Source of the DNA: Halalkalicoccus subterraneus
GTDB lineage: Archaea > Halobacteriota > Halobacteria > Halobacteriales > Halalkalicoccaceae
DNA: 49,239 nucleotides
Assembly (NCBI RefSeq): GCF_003697815.1
Contig: NZ_RDQG01000066.1
Coordinates: 1 to 49,239, forward strand
Direction: 5' to 3'
Position numbers and translations under genes: made by a program. Shown here piece by piece: positions 40,001-48,164 of the stretch. The notes beneath the pieces were generated by a model. That model was not told the DNA's origin and made no database searches. It worked only from the letters and a program-made list of their open reading frames with translations. The first letter of the stretch is position 1; every line of letters starts with the position of its first letter.

Positions 40001-41506
40001 CTAGAGATCGTACAGTTCGCCGTACTTCCCCTGTACGTAGTCGAGGAAGTAGTCGGCGGTGAAGGACTCGCCGGTGGCTTCCTCGATCAGTTCGGGCGTG
40101 GTGTAGCGCGCGCCGTGGCGGTGGACGTTCTCGACGAGCCAGTCGCGAAGCGGGTCGAACTCCCCCTGCCGGATCTTCCCGTCGAGGTCGTCGATGTCCT
40201 CGTCGGCGTTCGCGTACAGCTGGGCGGCCAGCACGCTCCCCAGCGAGTAGGTCGGGAAGTAGCCGAAGGAGCCGTGCGACCAGTGGATGTCTTGCAAGCA
40301 TCCCTCGGAATCGGTGTCGGGGCGCACCCCGAGGTACTCCTCCATCTTCTCGTTCCACGTCTCGGGGATCTCCTCGACCGAGAGGTCGCCCTCGATGAGC
40401 TCGCGCTCGATCTCGAACCGGAGGACGATGTGCATGTGGTAGGTTAGCTCGTCCGCCTCGACGCGAATGAGGTTGTCGTCGTGGACCTGATTGGCGGCCT
40501 CGTAGGCGTCCTCGACGGTCGCGTCGACATCGGGAAAGCGTTCCTCGACCTGCGGGAGGAATCGTTCCCAGAACGCCCACGAGCGCCCGACGTGGTTCTC
40601 CCAAAGCCGGGACTGGGACTCGTGGACGGTGAGGTCCCGCGAGTCGCCGAGCGGCGTGGCGTAGTGCTCGTCGGGCAATCCCAGCGTATAGGTCGCGTGG
40701 CCGAACTCGTGGATCGTGCTGGTGAGCCCTCCTAAGAGATCCGTCTCGTCGAAGCGCGTCGTCACGCGGGCGTCGAACTGGTTGCCCGTCGAGAAGGGAT
40801 GGGGTGCGGTGTCCAGCCGCCCACGATTCCAGTCGTATCCGAGGGTATCGAGCGCGTCCCGAGCCAGTGCTTCCTGTGTTTCGGGATCGAACTCGCCGGA
40901 GAAGGCGTCGACCGCGAGGTCGGCCTCCGAGTCAGCGACCGAATCGATCAGCGGGACGAGCTCCTCGCGCAGTCGCGTGAGCATCTCCTCGGCTTTCTCC
41001 AGCTCGATATACGGTTCGTAGTCCGCAAAGAGCACCGCGTAGGGGTCGGCGTCGGGGTCGATGTGTTCCGCGTACTCCTTTTTCAGTTCGATCAGCTCCT
41101 CCAGAACCGGCGCGAAGATCGAGAAGTCGTCCTCGGCTTTGGCCTCCTTCCATTTCGGGAGCGCTTCGGAGGTCGTCCGGGAGATCTCCTCGACCAGTTC
41201 GGTGGGTACGTGCGTCTTTCGCTCGTACTGGCGGCGGATCTCGCGAACGACTGCCGCCTGCTCGTCGTCGAGAGCCGTCGGTTCGAGGTCCGCGAGGTAC
41301 TCGCCCATCTCCTCGTCGGTGAACTCCTCGTGGATCACCGCCGACAAGGTCGAAAGCTGCTGGGAGCGGGCCTCGATCCCCTCGTCGGGCATCTTGACCT
41401 CCTGGTCCCACTGCAGGACGCCCGCGCCGGCGCCGAGGTTCTCGATGCGCCGTACTTTCTCGAGGAACTGCTCATAGGTATCGCCGTCCGTCGTGGACTG
41501 TGCCAT
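40001..41506 (-). CDS. M32 family metallocarboxypeptidase
   Basis: 501 residues, the normal length of Taq/Pfu carboxypeptidases, which remove C-terminal residues processively. The zinc motif is HEFGH at 266-270 in TIHEFGHATYTLG. The downstream glutamate ligand is probably in VHESQSRLWENHVGRS. Further family blocks are PHPFSTGNQFDARVTTRF and IHWSHGSFGYFPTYSLGSVL. The protein is mostly helical, with the N-terminal lid helices at about 1-80. It is cytoplasmic. It is a single gene, with the next upstream gene 51 nt away on the same strand. Confidence 0.95.
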   Translation of the reverse strand: MAQSTTDGDTYEQFLEKVRRIENLGAGAGVLQWDQEVKMPDEGIEARSQQLSTLSAVIHEEFTDEEMGEYLADLEPTALDDEQAAVVREIRRQYERKTHVPTELVEEISRTTSEALPKWKEAKAEDDFSIFAPVLEELIELKKEYAEHIDPDADPYAVLFADYEPYIELEKAEEMLTRLREELVPLIDSVADSEADLAVDAFSGEFDPETQEALARDALDTLGYDWNRGRLDTAPHPFSTGNQFDARVTTRFDETDLLGGLTSTIHEFGHATYTLGLPDEHYATPLGDSRDLTVHESQSRLWENHVGRSWAFWERFLPQVEERFPDVDATVEDAYEAANQVHDDNLIRVEADELTYHMHIVLRFEIERELIEGDLSVEEIPETWNEKMEEYLGVRPDTDSEGCLQDIHWSHGSFGYFPTYSLGSVLAAQLYANADEDIDDLDGKIRQGEFDPLRDWLVENVHRHGARYTTPELIEEATGESFTADYFLDYVQGKYGELYDL

Positions 41507-41557
41507 ACCTACGTTTCGAAACGGGTCGTCAAGAACCCGGTGGTCGCGGCGATCCGA

Positions 41558-43234
41558 TCAGCCGGTGACGACGGCTAGGCCGTCGGTGTCGTTTCCGTCC
41601 GCGGAGCCGTTATCGGTGTCGTCCGACTGGTTTTCCGTCGCGTTCTCTCCCTCGTCGTCGGTGTCGTTCGGCTCGCCGAACGACGGCTGCGAATCGGTGT
41701 CGTCCGTGTCGGTCACGTCGGATCCGTTCTCGCTCCCACCGCTTTCGTCTCCAACGTCGTCCCCGTCTTGGCCGTCGCTCTCGTTGCCGCTCTCATTTCC
41801 CGTCCCACCGGCGTCTTGGCCGTCGTTTTCGCTTTCGTTGCTGTCGCCCTCACCGTCGGCCCCGGTGACGCCCTCGCCCCCGGAGCCATTTTCATTTCCC
41901 GAACCGGCCTCGGTGTCGTTCTCGTCGCCGGCCGACGGATCGTCGCTTTCCTCGGTTTCGTTGGTTTCGGTGTCGGGAGCGACTTCGCCCGTATCGCTCT
42001 CGTCGTCGCCGTCGCTCACGCCGCTGCTCTCATTTCCCGCCTCACCGTCGCCTGCTCCGTTGTTTTGGTCGGAATCGTTCTGGACGCTATCCATGTCGTC
42101 ACTGTTATTGTCTGTCTCGTTGCCCTCAATAGGTTCGTTAGTATTGCTACCGTTATCTCCCGAACCACTCTCCCCATTGCTAGATCCTTCATTTTCGCCA
42201 GAATTGTCATAGGATTCTGTAAGCACTTCTTCACTGGCCGCGTTTTCAACGGTGATTGTGTCTTGTTCTTCGTCCCATACTGGTCTTTCACTATTCCAGT
42301 ACACCGTCTCTGAACTATCTTCTCCTTCTCCCGTCACAAGACGAATACTTTCTCCTGGTTCAAGTATCGTTTCTGAGAATGTATATGGATCTATAGAAAC
42401 GCCATTCCCCTCATCCACAGACCATCCTGTTAAATCAAGTGCCTGATTACCTGTGTTTTCAAATTCGACCCATTCATTTTGGGTATTTGCATCTCCTTGA
42501 TCAACATTTCTACCCGACACAGAGAGTTCTCCACCTTCCTGACCAGTCGTATCGACATTTTCGTCTTCCCCTCCTGTGGTTTCCTCATCTTCTACGTCGT
42601 TACTACTATCGTCTGTATCGCCTGTTTCCGGACTATCTTGGTCCTCCTCATCACCGCTGTCACCGCCGTCGAAGATCGGCAGGCCGCCGTCGTTCTCGTC
42701 CTCTTCGTCGCTCGCATCGCCCTCGTCGGCGTCGGTATCGCCGTCGTCGTCGGGCGCGTCCTGTCCGTCGTCGGTGCCCTCGTCGGCACTCCCACCCGTA
42801 TCGCTGCTATCCTCGCCGTCTCCCTCGTCACCGGCGTCGCTGCTGTCGCTCCCGTCGGCGTCGGTATCATCGCTGTCGTCCGGCGGGTCGGTGGTGTCAT
42901 CGCCCGCGTCGTCGCTCGCGTCATTCGTGTCTCTCTCGGTAGCGTTGTCCCCGCCGCTGGCGGTGTCGTTCCCGCCGGCGTCACCGGCCCCTCCGTCGGT
43001 GTCGTTGTCCGTGAGGCCGGGCGGCGAGTCGCCGCCCCCGCCGGGGCTGTCGGTACCGAACGCACCGAGATCCAGCGCTGGGAGCCCGACCGTCGCGATG
43101 ATGCCGATCGCGAACAGCGCGATGCCGGCGACCAGCAACACCTGTTGAGGGCGTCTCCAGTCGGCAGTGTCGGTCTCTTCGGTCTCGGGACGCTGTTTCG
43201 GCCGCGGCGGGCCGGGGGACTGAGAGCGACTCAC
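41558..43234 (-). CDS. Membrane-anchored acidic low-complexity protein with a lamin-tail domain
   Basis: About 558 residues. A basic cytosolic tail (MSRSQSPGPPRPKQRPETEE) leads to one hydrophobic helix (about 30-55, VLLVAGIALFAIGIIATVGL). An extracellular stalk follows, made almost only of Asp, Gly, Glu, Asn, Ser and Thr. A globular lamin-tail-like domain lies at about 233-343 (EWVEFENTGNQALDLTGWSV is its hallmark strand pair), followed by a second low-complexity stalk to the end. Haloarchaeal lamin-tail domains occur in exported nucleases and surface proteins. The DNA for this domain (about 42100-42650) is visibly AT-richer than the stalk DNA. The start is GTG: 43234 is chosen because a TATA-like ATATTTGC lies about 30 nt upstream; GTG 43243 is the alternative. 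Confidence 0.72.
   Translation of the reverse strand: MSRSQSPGPPRPKQRPETEETDTADWRRPQQVLLVAGIALFAIGIIATVGLPALDLGAFGTDSPGGGGDSPPGLTDNDTDGGAGDAGGNDTASGGDNATERDTNDASDDAGDDTTDPPDDSDDTDADGSDSSDAGDEGDGEDSSDTGGSADEGTDDGQDAPDDDGDTDADEGDASDEEDENDGGLPIFDGGDSGDEEDQDSPETGDTDDSSNDVEDEETTGGEDENVDTTGQEGGELSVSGRNVDQGDANTQNEWVEFENTGNQALDLTGWSVDEGNGVSIDPYTFSETILEPGESIRLVTGEGEDSSETVYWNSERPVWDEEQDTITVENAASEEVLTESYDNSGENEGSSNGESGSGDNGSNTNEPIEGNETDNNSDDMDSVQNDSDQNNGAGDGEAGNESSGVSDGDDESDTGEVAPDTETNETEESDDPSAGDENDTEAGSGNENGSGGEGVTGADGEGDSNESENDGQDAGGTGNESGNESDGQDGDDVGDESGGSENGSDVTDTDDTDSQPSFGEPNDTDDEGENATENQSDDTDNGSADGNDTDGLAVVTG
42105..42650 (-). other. AT-rich segment inside the low-complexity gene (lamin-tail domain)
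   Basis: Hand counts of single 60-nt lines give 25/60 G+C at 42361-42420 and 22/60 at 42421-42480, against 40/60 at 42841-42900 in the flanking stalk. Codons such as ATA, AGT, CCA and GAA replace the GC-ending codons used elsewhere. The reading frame is intact across both junctions. The boundaries given are approximate. Confidence 0.65.
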
Positions 43235-43299
43235 GTCACCCACCGATTACGTGCCGACGTGCAAATATCTGTCTCTCCGCCGTCATAACTATCAACGAG

Positions 43300-44376
43300 C
43301 TATACGAACCGCGCCGACTCGCGATACAGGTGGTAACACCGGTCCAGCACCGTGAGCGCGACGCTCTCGTCTTTCGTATGGGCTTCACCCGGTTCGGAGG
43401 CGCCACAGACCACGCAGGCGGTCCCCGCTTCCGCGAGCCAGCCCGCGTCCGTCGCGTGGGGTTTCGAGACGAGTTCGGGAATCCCCTCTTGAGTCGCCCG
43501 AGCGGCCTCAAGCACCCGCTTTGCGAATCCATCGTCCGAGCAGGCCATCGCCGGGAGGTCCTGGTCGATCGTCCACTCGACGCCCTCCAGCTCCGTCACC
43601 CGTTCTATGGGCGCGCGCTCGCCCGGGACGGTGCGCTCGTCGACCGTCACCGTACAGCGATCCGGGATCACGTTCATCGCCGACCCGCCCTCGATCTCGG
43701 TGACCGCAACCGATCCCGAGAGGTGGTTTCCGAGCACCGTGGCCTCGGGTGCGTCGATTCCCTTCACCACGTCGACGGCCTCGCAGGCCCGGTAGATCGC
43801 GTTCTCGCCCGCCTCGGGTTCGCTCGCGTGGCTCGCCGCACCGCGGGCGGTGATCGTACTGCCCCGACGGCCCTTGTGGGCGACCACCACGTCGGTCACG
43901 CCCGGTTTCGAGTAGTTCGTCGAGCCCTCACAGACGATCGCGTATTCGGGCGCGAACCCGTTCTCGATGGCGTGTCGCGCACCGATCCCCCCGCTTTCCT
44001 CGCCGACGAAGCTGACGAAGACGAGTTTGCCCGTCGGCTCCGCGGTGCGGAAGGCACACATCGCCGCGGCCACTGCCCCTTTCATGTCGGCAGTCCCGCG
44101 GCCGTAGAGGCGCCCGTCGCGCTCCTCGACGACGTATTCGCCGCTTTCGATCTGGGATTCGGCGGGCGGCACCACGTCGTGGTGGCCCACGAGCGCGAGC
44201 GTCGGACCCTGCTTCGATCCTCTTCGAGCGAAGACGTTTCCCGCCTCGTCGCGGGTCACCTCGCCGTCGGTCTCCTCGCGCAGCCAGTCCTCGATGAAAT
44301 CGCCCGCGGCGGTTTCATCGACATGGCTCGGGATCGAAACCAGATCTCGCGTGAGGTCGCGAACGTCGTCAGTCAT
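43300..44376 (-). CDS. M20 family metallopeptidase (DapE/ArgE-like)
   Basis: 358 residues. Metal and catalytic motifs are LVGHHDVVPPAES (His and Asp), LYGRGTADMKGAVAA (bridging Asp), VSFVGEESGGIGARH (catalytic Glu and ligand Glu) and a C-terminal His in GASEPGEAHTKDES. The dimerisation domain lies at about 165-270. It belongs to the succinyl-diaminopimelate desuccinylase/acetylornithine deacetylase group, but archaea without peptidoglycan need not make diaminopimelate. A LysW- or N-acyl-amino-acid substrate is an alternative. The ATG at 44376 starts MTDDVRDLTRDLVSIPSH, as in the family. Confidence 0.9.
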   Translation of the reverse strand: MTDDVRDLTRDLVSIPSHVDETAAGDFIEDWLREETDGEVTRDEAGNVFARRGSKQGPTLALVGHHDVVPPAESQIESGEYVVEERDGRLYGRGTADMKGAVAAAMCAFRTAEPTGKLVFVSFVGEESGGIGARHAIENGFAPEYAIVCEGSTNYSKPGVTDVVVAHKGRRGSTITARGAASHASEPEAGENAIYRACEAVDVVKGIDAPEATVLGNHLSGSVAVTEIEGGSAMNVIPDRCTVTVDERTVPGERAPIERVTELEGVEWTIDQDLPAMACSDDGFAKRVLEAARATQEGIPELVSKPHATDAGWLAEAGTACVVCGASEPGEAHTKDESVALTVLDRCYHLYRESARFV

Positions 44377-44407
44377 ATCCGACCCGAGGGGGCCGGCCCC
44401 CTTAGAA

Positions 44408-44726
44408 TCACTCCTCGCTCAGTTCGCCGGCGTTCTCGCGATACAGTCGGACGTGATCGCACGTCCGCACGAGGTGTTAGCGGATTCTCGCCTCGTGGGC
44501 GCCGGACTGCGTGGCTGCTCGAGGAGCGCCGGTCCTCGCCGTCTTCTTGGGCCCCACGGGTTCGTCGTGGTCGAATCCAGATACTCGGGTTCGGCTCGCT
44601 TCCCTCCTCGCCGAGTCGGTCGAACGCCTGGGTGATGTCGTGCAGCGATTCACTGAGGTCGCCGGTATCCTTTCTACGGGCGTGCTGGCGCTCCGGCTAC
44701 ACTCGGTCGAGATCGGGATCGCTCAT
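44408..44726 (-). pseudogene. Decayed small gene downstream of the glutaredoxin-like gene
   Basis: The minus strand reads MSDPDLDRV and then an in-frame TAG (44697-44699). The same frame continues QHARRKDTGDLSESLHDITQ and AFDRLGEEGSEPNPSIW to about 44580. In another frame the end reads LVRTCDHVRLYRENAGELSE, closing with Glu and TGA at 44408-44410. This is protein-like sequence broken by one nonsense mutation and at least one frameshift. The ATG overlaps the stop of the glutaredoxin-like gene (ATGA), showing that the two once formed a coupled pair. I do not recognise the family. Confidence 0.62.
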
Positions 44727-44977
44727 GCGTAGTGACTCTCGAGGTGCTCGACGATCACGTCGCTCCCGTAGATCGCCTCTCCTCGATCCGTGTCGACGAG
44801 GAATGGGATCTGGTCCTCGCCGCCGATCGCCTCCATTGCCCCCTTCGTGGTCTCGTTTTTCACCTCTCCCTCCGCCAGCCGCGGGTTGTGCGCGACATAG
44901 GAGAGCCCCAGTTCGCTCAGTTTCTCGCGGACGTCCCGGGAGTTCGGGCAGTCCTCCGCCTGGTAGAGTTCGAGCAT
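44723..44977 (-). CDS. Glutaredoxin/GST-N-like thioredoxin-fold protein
   Basis: 84 residues starting MLELYQAEDCPNSRDVREKL. The redox site is CPNS instead of CPYC, so it could work only as a monothiol glutaredoxin or as a GST N-terminal-like domain. The cis-Pro is in EDQIPFLVDTDRGEAIYGSD, followed by the typical YGSDxIVxHLE ending. Haloarchaea use gamma-glutamylcysteine as low-molecular-weight thiol, so the partner thiol may differ from glutathione. The ATG at 44977 places the active site after the first strand; an upstream start at 45001 is less likely. It overlaps the dead gene that follows. Confidence 0.82.
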   Translation of the reverse strand: MLELYQAEDCPNSRDVREKLSELGLSYVAHNPRLAEGEVKNETTKGAMEAIGGEDQIPFLVDTDRGEAIYGSDVIVEHLESHYA

Positions 44978-45072
44978 CGTCGTTCGATAGATCCGCGACA
45001 CCCGTGAGCGTGGTGCCGTCTCCTGCGTGTTCCGGTATCAACCGCTATCGAGGTGGATGACCTACGAGGGCC

Positions 45073-45351
45073 ATGGACGAACACAACCGTACCGTCGGAA
45101 TCGACGACTGGGAGGGGGCCGTCACCGAGATCGAGCGCTTCTATGTGGACGGCCATCTCCATACCGAGAGCGATCTGGTGGGCTGTACGATCGGAAACGC
45201 CACGGTCGAGATCCACGCTAACGGCCGTCTAGAGGGTAGCATGCCGCTCCACGAGTTCGACGGCCGAATCCACACCCTCGCGTTCGACCACGACGAGGGA
45301 ACGATCACCGCAGAGAGCGAGGAACTCTCCTATACGGTCCGGCGGCCCTGA
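45073..45351 (+). CDS. Small haloarchaeal protein of unknown function
   Basis: A 92-residue acidic soluble protein, MDEHNRTVGIDDWEGAVTEI at its start. The pattern looks mostly beta-stranded: GCTIGNATVEIHANGRLEGS, then DGRIHTLAFDHDEGTITAES. No signal peptide or membrane segment. It converges with the next membrane protein gene and overlaps its end by 22 nt. No family recognised. Confidence 0.65.
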   Translation: MDEHNRTVGIDDWEGAVTEIERFYVDGHLHTESDLVGCTIGNATVEIHANGRLEGSMPLHEFDGRIHTLAFDHDEGTITAESEELSYTVRRP

Positions 45352-45734
45352 ACGAGCCACTGGTTCACCTTCGCGGCGAGCAGGAGGGCGACGCTTACCG
45401 GCAGCGCAACGAACAGCCCGAGGAACGCTCCGTACAGCACCGACTCGCCGTCCGCCACCTCGAACGCCCCGACGACCGTCGTGGTTCCAAGGAGGACGCC
45501 GGCCCAGAGGCGCTGGTGCGTCGCGACGTGCTCGGTCCGCTCGCCGAAGAAGGCCTGATTGGCTATGGCCGCGAGAACCCCACAGAGGGTCACGATCGCT
45601 CCGATCAGCGGCGCGTAGACGAGGTCGCCGGGCGTCCGCACGGTCAACAGGCCGACCGCCGCCGTCGTGAACAGGAACACCCCGATCCACACTCGTGGCC
45701 GCTCGGCGATATGGGCGGGTCGGGTCGTTGGCAT
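45330..45734 (-). CDS. Four-helix membrane protein of unknown function
   Basis: 134 residues with four hydrophobic helices at about 14-31, 40-60, 77-93 and 101-123, each separated by short polar loops. The N-terminus is short and basic (MPTTRPAHIAERPR). The C-terminus WLVQGRRTV is cytosolic by the positive-inside rule. The ATG at 45734 is chosen because upstream in-frame sequence is not hydrophobic or conserved-looking. It is divergent from the PIN-ATPase gene, with 88 nt between starts. No family recognised. Confidence 0.72.
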   Translation of the reverse strand: MPTTRPAHIAERPRVWIGVFLFTTAAVGLLTVRTPGDLVYAPLIGAIVTLCGVLAAIANQAFFGERTEHVATHQRLWAGVLLGTTTVVGAFEVADGESVLYGAFLGLFVALPVSVALLLAAKVNQWLVQGRRTV

Positions 45735-45822
45735 ACGTCCATCTGATATTCCGAATAGATATCTCTTCTGGCCGACCTCCCGATGAAATACCCTTATCAA
45801 CGGTCCGGCTATTAGAGGAGGT

Positions 45823-47664
45823 ATGAAGGTTCTTCCGGACACCAGCGTTGTCATCGACGGGCGCGTCTCCGCGCGGGTCCGCGACGGCGACTTCGCCGGC
45901 GCGACCGTGCTCGTCCCCGAGGCGGTCGTCGGCGAGCTCGAACACCAGGCCAACGAGGGCATCGACAGCGGGTGGAGCGGGTTGGAGGAGCTGAAGACGC
46001 TCGCCGAACTCGCGGACGCCGGCGAGATCGAGCTCGAATACGTGGGCCGCAGGCCCGACGCGATCGAGAAAGGGCAAGCGGTGGAGGGCGAGATCGACGC
46101 GCTCATTCGTGACCTCGCGGCCGAGCAGGAGGCCACGTTCGTCACGAGCGACGTCGTCCAGAGCGAGGTCGCCGAGGCCAAGGGGCTCGACGTCGAGTAC
46201 ATCTCGCCCGAGGTCGAGGACGTCGGGACCCTCGATGTCGAGGAGTTCTTCGACGACCAGACCATGAGCGTCCACCTCAAGGCCGGTGTCGCGCCGATGG
46301 CCAAACGCGGCGACGTCGGCGAGATGCGCTTCGAGCGCGTCCGCGAGGAGGTCCAGACCGAAGCGGAGATCGAGGAGATCGCCCGCGAGATCGAAAACGG
46401 CGCGAAACAGTCGAGCGAGGGCTTCATCGAACTCTCGGAGCCGGGCATGAGGATCGTCCAGTTTCGCGACTACCGGATCGCGATCGCCCGCCCACCCTTC
46501 GCGGACGGCATCGAGATCACCGCGGTTCGCCCGCTGGTCAAGACCGACCTCGACGACTACGACTCCGCCGACGAACTGCGTGAGCGGATGCTCGAACGCC
46601 AGCGCGGCATCCTGATCTCGGGCTCGCCCGGGGCCGGGAAGTCGACGTTCGCGCAGGCGGTCGCCGAGTTCCTCAACGACTCGGGCTACTCGGTGAAGAC
46701 GATGGAGAAACCCCGCGACCTACAGGTCGGCCCCGAGATCACCCAGTACACCGAACTCGGCGGGTCGATGGCCAAAACCGCCGATTCCTTACTTATGGTC
46801 AGGCCCGACTACACCATCTACGACGAGGTCAGGAAGACCGACGACTTCGAGGTCTTTGCGGACATGCGCCTCGCTGGCGTCGGGATGATCGGCGTCGTTC
46901 ACGCGACCCGCGCGATCGACGCCCTCCAGCGATTAGTAGGCCGGGTCGAGTTGGGTATGATCCCGCAGGTCGTCGACACCGTCGTATATATCGAGGCCGG
47001 AGAAGTCCACACGGTCTACGACGTGACCACCGAGGTGAAGGTTCCTGCGGGGCTCACCGAGGAGGACCTCGCCCGACCCGTCATCGTCATCGAGGACTTC
47101 GAGACGGGCGAGCCGGCCTACGAGATCTACACGTTCAACCGCCAGGTCGTGACCGTCCCGCTCGACGGACAGGAGGAAAGCGAGGGCGGCGTCGATCGGA
47201 TCGCCCGCCAGGAGATCGAACGCGAGATCCGCTCGATCGCCCAAGGCTACGTCGACGTCGAGCTCCGGGGCTCGAACACGGCGGTCGTCTACGTCGAGGA
47301 CGACGACATCTCCTCGGTGATCGGCAAAGGTGGCGGCCGGATCACCGACGTCGAGAACAGGCTCGGGATCGACATCGACGTTCGGACCCACGACGAGAAC
47401 CCGAACTCCAGTGGATCAAGCGGATCGACCGGCCAGGAACGTGGGCAGGTCGTCACCCCGGAGATCACCTCCCGGCACATCCGCCTCACCGTCGAGAGCG
47501 CCGAGACGGGCCAGACCGTCGAGGTGAAGGCCGGCGAGGAGTACCTCTTCACCGCGACCGTCGGCCGCGGCGGCGACATTCAGGTCTCACGGGGCAGCGC
47601 GATCGCAGAGGAGCTAGAGCGGGCGATCGACAGGAGTCAGCAGATCACGGTCGTCGGCGCCTGA
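45823..47664 (+). CDS. PIN-domain, PilT-type ATPase and KH domain fusion protein
   Basis: 613 residues. An N-terminal PIN nuclease-like domain (1-125) carries MKVLPDTSVVIDG (Asp6, Asp12) and FVTSDVVQ. A PilT/VirB11-like ATPase follows with Walker A SGSPGAGKSTFA (266-277), TIYDEVRKTDDFEVFADMRL as the Walker B/Asp-box region and VGMIGVVHATRAIDALQRLV. A KH domain near 490-520 contains SSVIGKGGGRITDVENRLG. A C-terminal TRAM-like or beta-rich part completes it. The architecture is conserved in archaea and points to RNA processing or ribosome-associated quality control, but the activity is uncharacterised. The GGAGG before the ATG is only 1 nt away and is unlikely to act as a Shine-Dalgarno. Confidence 0.9.
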   Translation: MKVLPDTSVVIDGRVSARVRDGDFAGATVLVPEAVVGELEHQANEGIDSGWSGLEELKTLAELADAGEIELEYVGRRPDAIEKGQAVEGEIDALIRDLAAEQEATFVTSDVVQSEVAEAKGLDVEYISPEVEDVGTLDVEEFFDDQTMSVHLKAGVAPMAKRGDVGEMRFERVREEVQTEAEIEEIAREIENGAKQSSEGFIELSEPGMRIVQFRDYRIAIARPPFADGIEITAVRPLVKTDLDDYDSADELRERMLERQRGILISGSPGAGKSTFAQAVAEFLNDSGYSVKTMEKPRDLQVGPEITQYTELGGSMAKTADSLLMVRPDYTIYDEVRKTDDFEVFADMRLAGVGMIGVVHATRAIDALQRLVGRVELGMIPQVVDTVVYIEAGEVHTVYDVTTEVKVPAGLTEEDLARPVIVIEDFETGEPAYEIYTFNRQVVTVPLDGQEESEGGVDRIARQEIEREIRSIAQGYVDVELRGSNTAVVYVEDDDISSVIGKGGGRITDVENRLGIDIDVRTHDENPNSSGSSGSTGQERGQVVTPEITSRHIRLTVESAETGQTVEVKAGEEYLFTATVGRGGDIQVSRGSAIAEELERAIDRSQQITVVGA

Positions 47665-47690
47665 TCACTCGGCACAACACGAGCGGGGCG

Positions 47691-47709
47691 GTTTTTTCGC
47701 GGAGGTTTT
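47691..47709 (+). terminator. Two T-tracts after the PIN-ATPase gene
   Basis: TTTTTT at about 47691-47696 and TTTTT at about 47705-47709, starting 27 nt after the stop. U-rich tracts are the usual 3'-end signal for archaeal RNA polymerase and aCPSF1. Confidence 0.5.
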
Positions 47710-47728
47710 TCAACGAACGGTTCCCGCA

Positions 47729-47745
47729 GCGTGCCTTCGGCACGC
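47729..47745. terminator. 7-bp hairpin between convergent genes
   Basis: GCGTGCC-TTC-GGCACGC, an exact inverted repeat between the PIN-ATPase stop (47664) and the HTH-gene stop (47779). It could protect or define the 3' end of either transcript. Confidence 0.4.
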
Positions 47746-47778
47746 GAGGAAATCCGACGCAGAAAACGGTCCGTGAGT

Positions 47779-48057
47779 CTACTCGGCACAGCAGGCTTCG
47801 TCGGGGCCGCCGTCGGCGACGACCGCCTGCTCGTCGAGCGTATAGAGGTTCTGGCGGGCATCGGCGAAGTAGATGTCCTCCTCGACGATGTCGATGCGCT
47901 CGAGGCGCTCTAATGCGTAGCGAACCGTTCGCGCCGAGAGCATCGACTCGCCGACGATCTGTTTCTGGGTGAGCGACCCGTTATACTCGAGCACTTTGAA
48001 GACGAGTTTCGCGCTCGGCGGGAGGTCCTCGATCGTTTCCGCATCCGTTCCGGTCAT
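47779..48057 (-). CDS. Winged helix-turn-helix transcriptional regulator with C-terminal CC motif
   Basis: 92 residues. The wHTH spans about 10-65: SAKLVFKVLEYNGSLTQKQI, then SMLSARTVRYALERLERIDI is the recognition-helix region, and VEEDIYFADARQNLYTLDE is the wing. The protein ends DEACCAE, with two adjacent cysteines that could sense redox or bind metal. It resembles MarR/TrmB-type haloarchaeal regulators. The ATG at 48057 is chosen; the upstream frame extension (to 48171) has no pattern. It is divergent from the EMC6-like/rli1 pair, with 107 nt between the starts. Confidence 0.83.
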   Translation of the reverse strand: MTGTDAETIEDLPPSAKLVFKVLEYNGSLTQKQIVGESMLSARTVRYALERLERIDIVEEDIYFADARQNLYTLDEQAVVADGGPDEACCAE

Positions 48058-48164
48058 CACTACGAACCGAAACGCGCCACGAGTATAAAGGTTGAGCATC
48101 CGTCTCACACCGTCTCGCGGGCGTAAGCGAACGGCTTTTGAGCCCCGGTGGCCGACTTTCGTGT

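Noticed and set aside
42439-42942. His/Arg/Tyr-rich frames opposite the low-complexity stalk
   Set aside because: Mirror translations of repetitive GAC/GAG codons; they only look unusual because of the repeat-like DNA.
45815-45821. GAGGAGG as a Shine-Dalgarno for the PIN-ATPase gene
   Set aside because: Only 1 nt separates it from the ATG, which is too close for base pairing with 16S rRNA during initiation.
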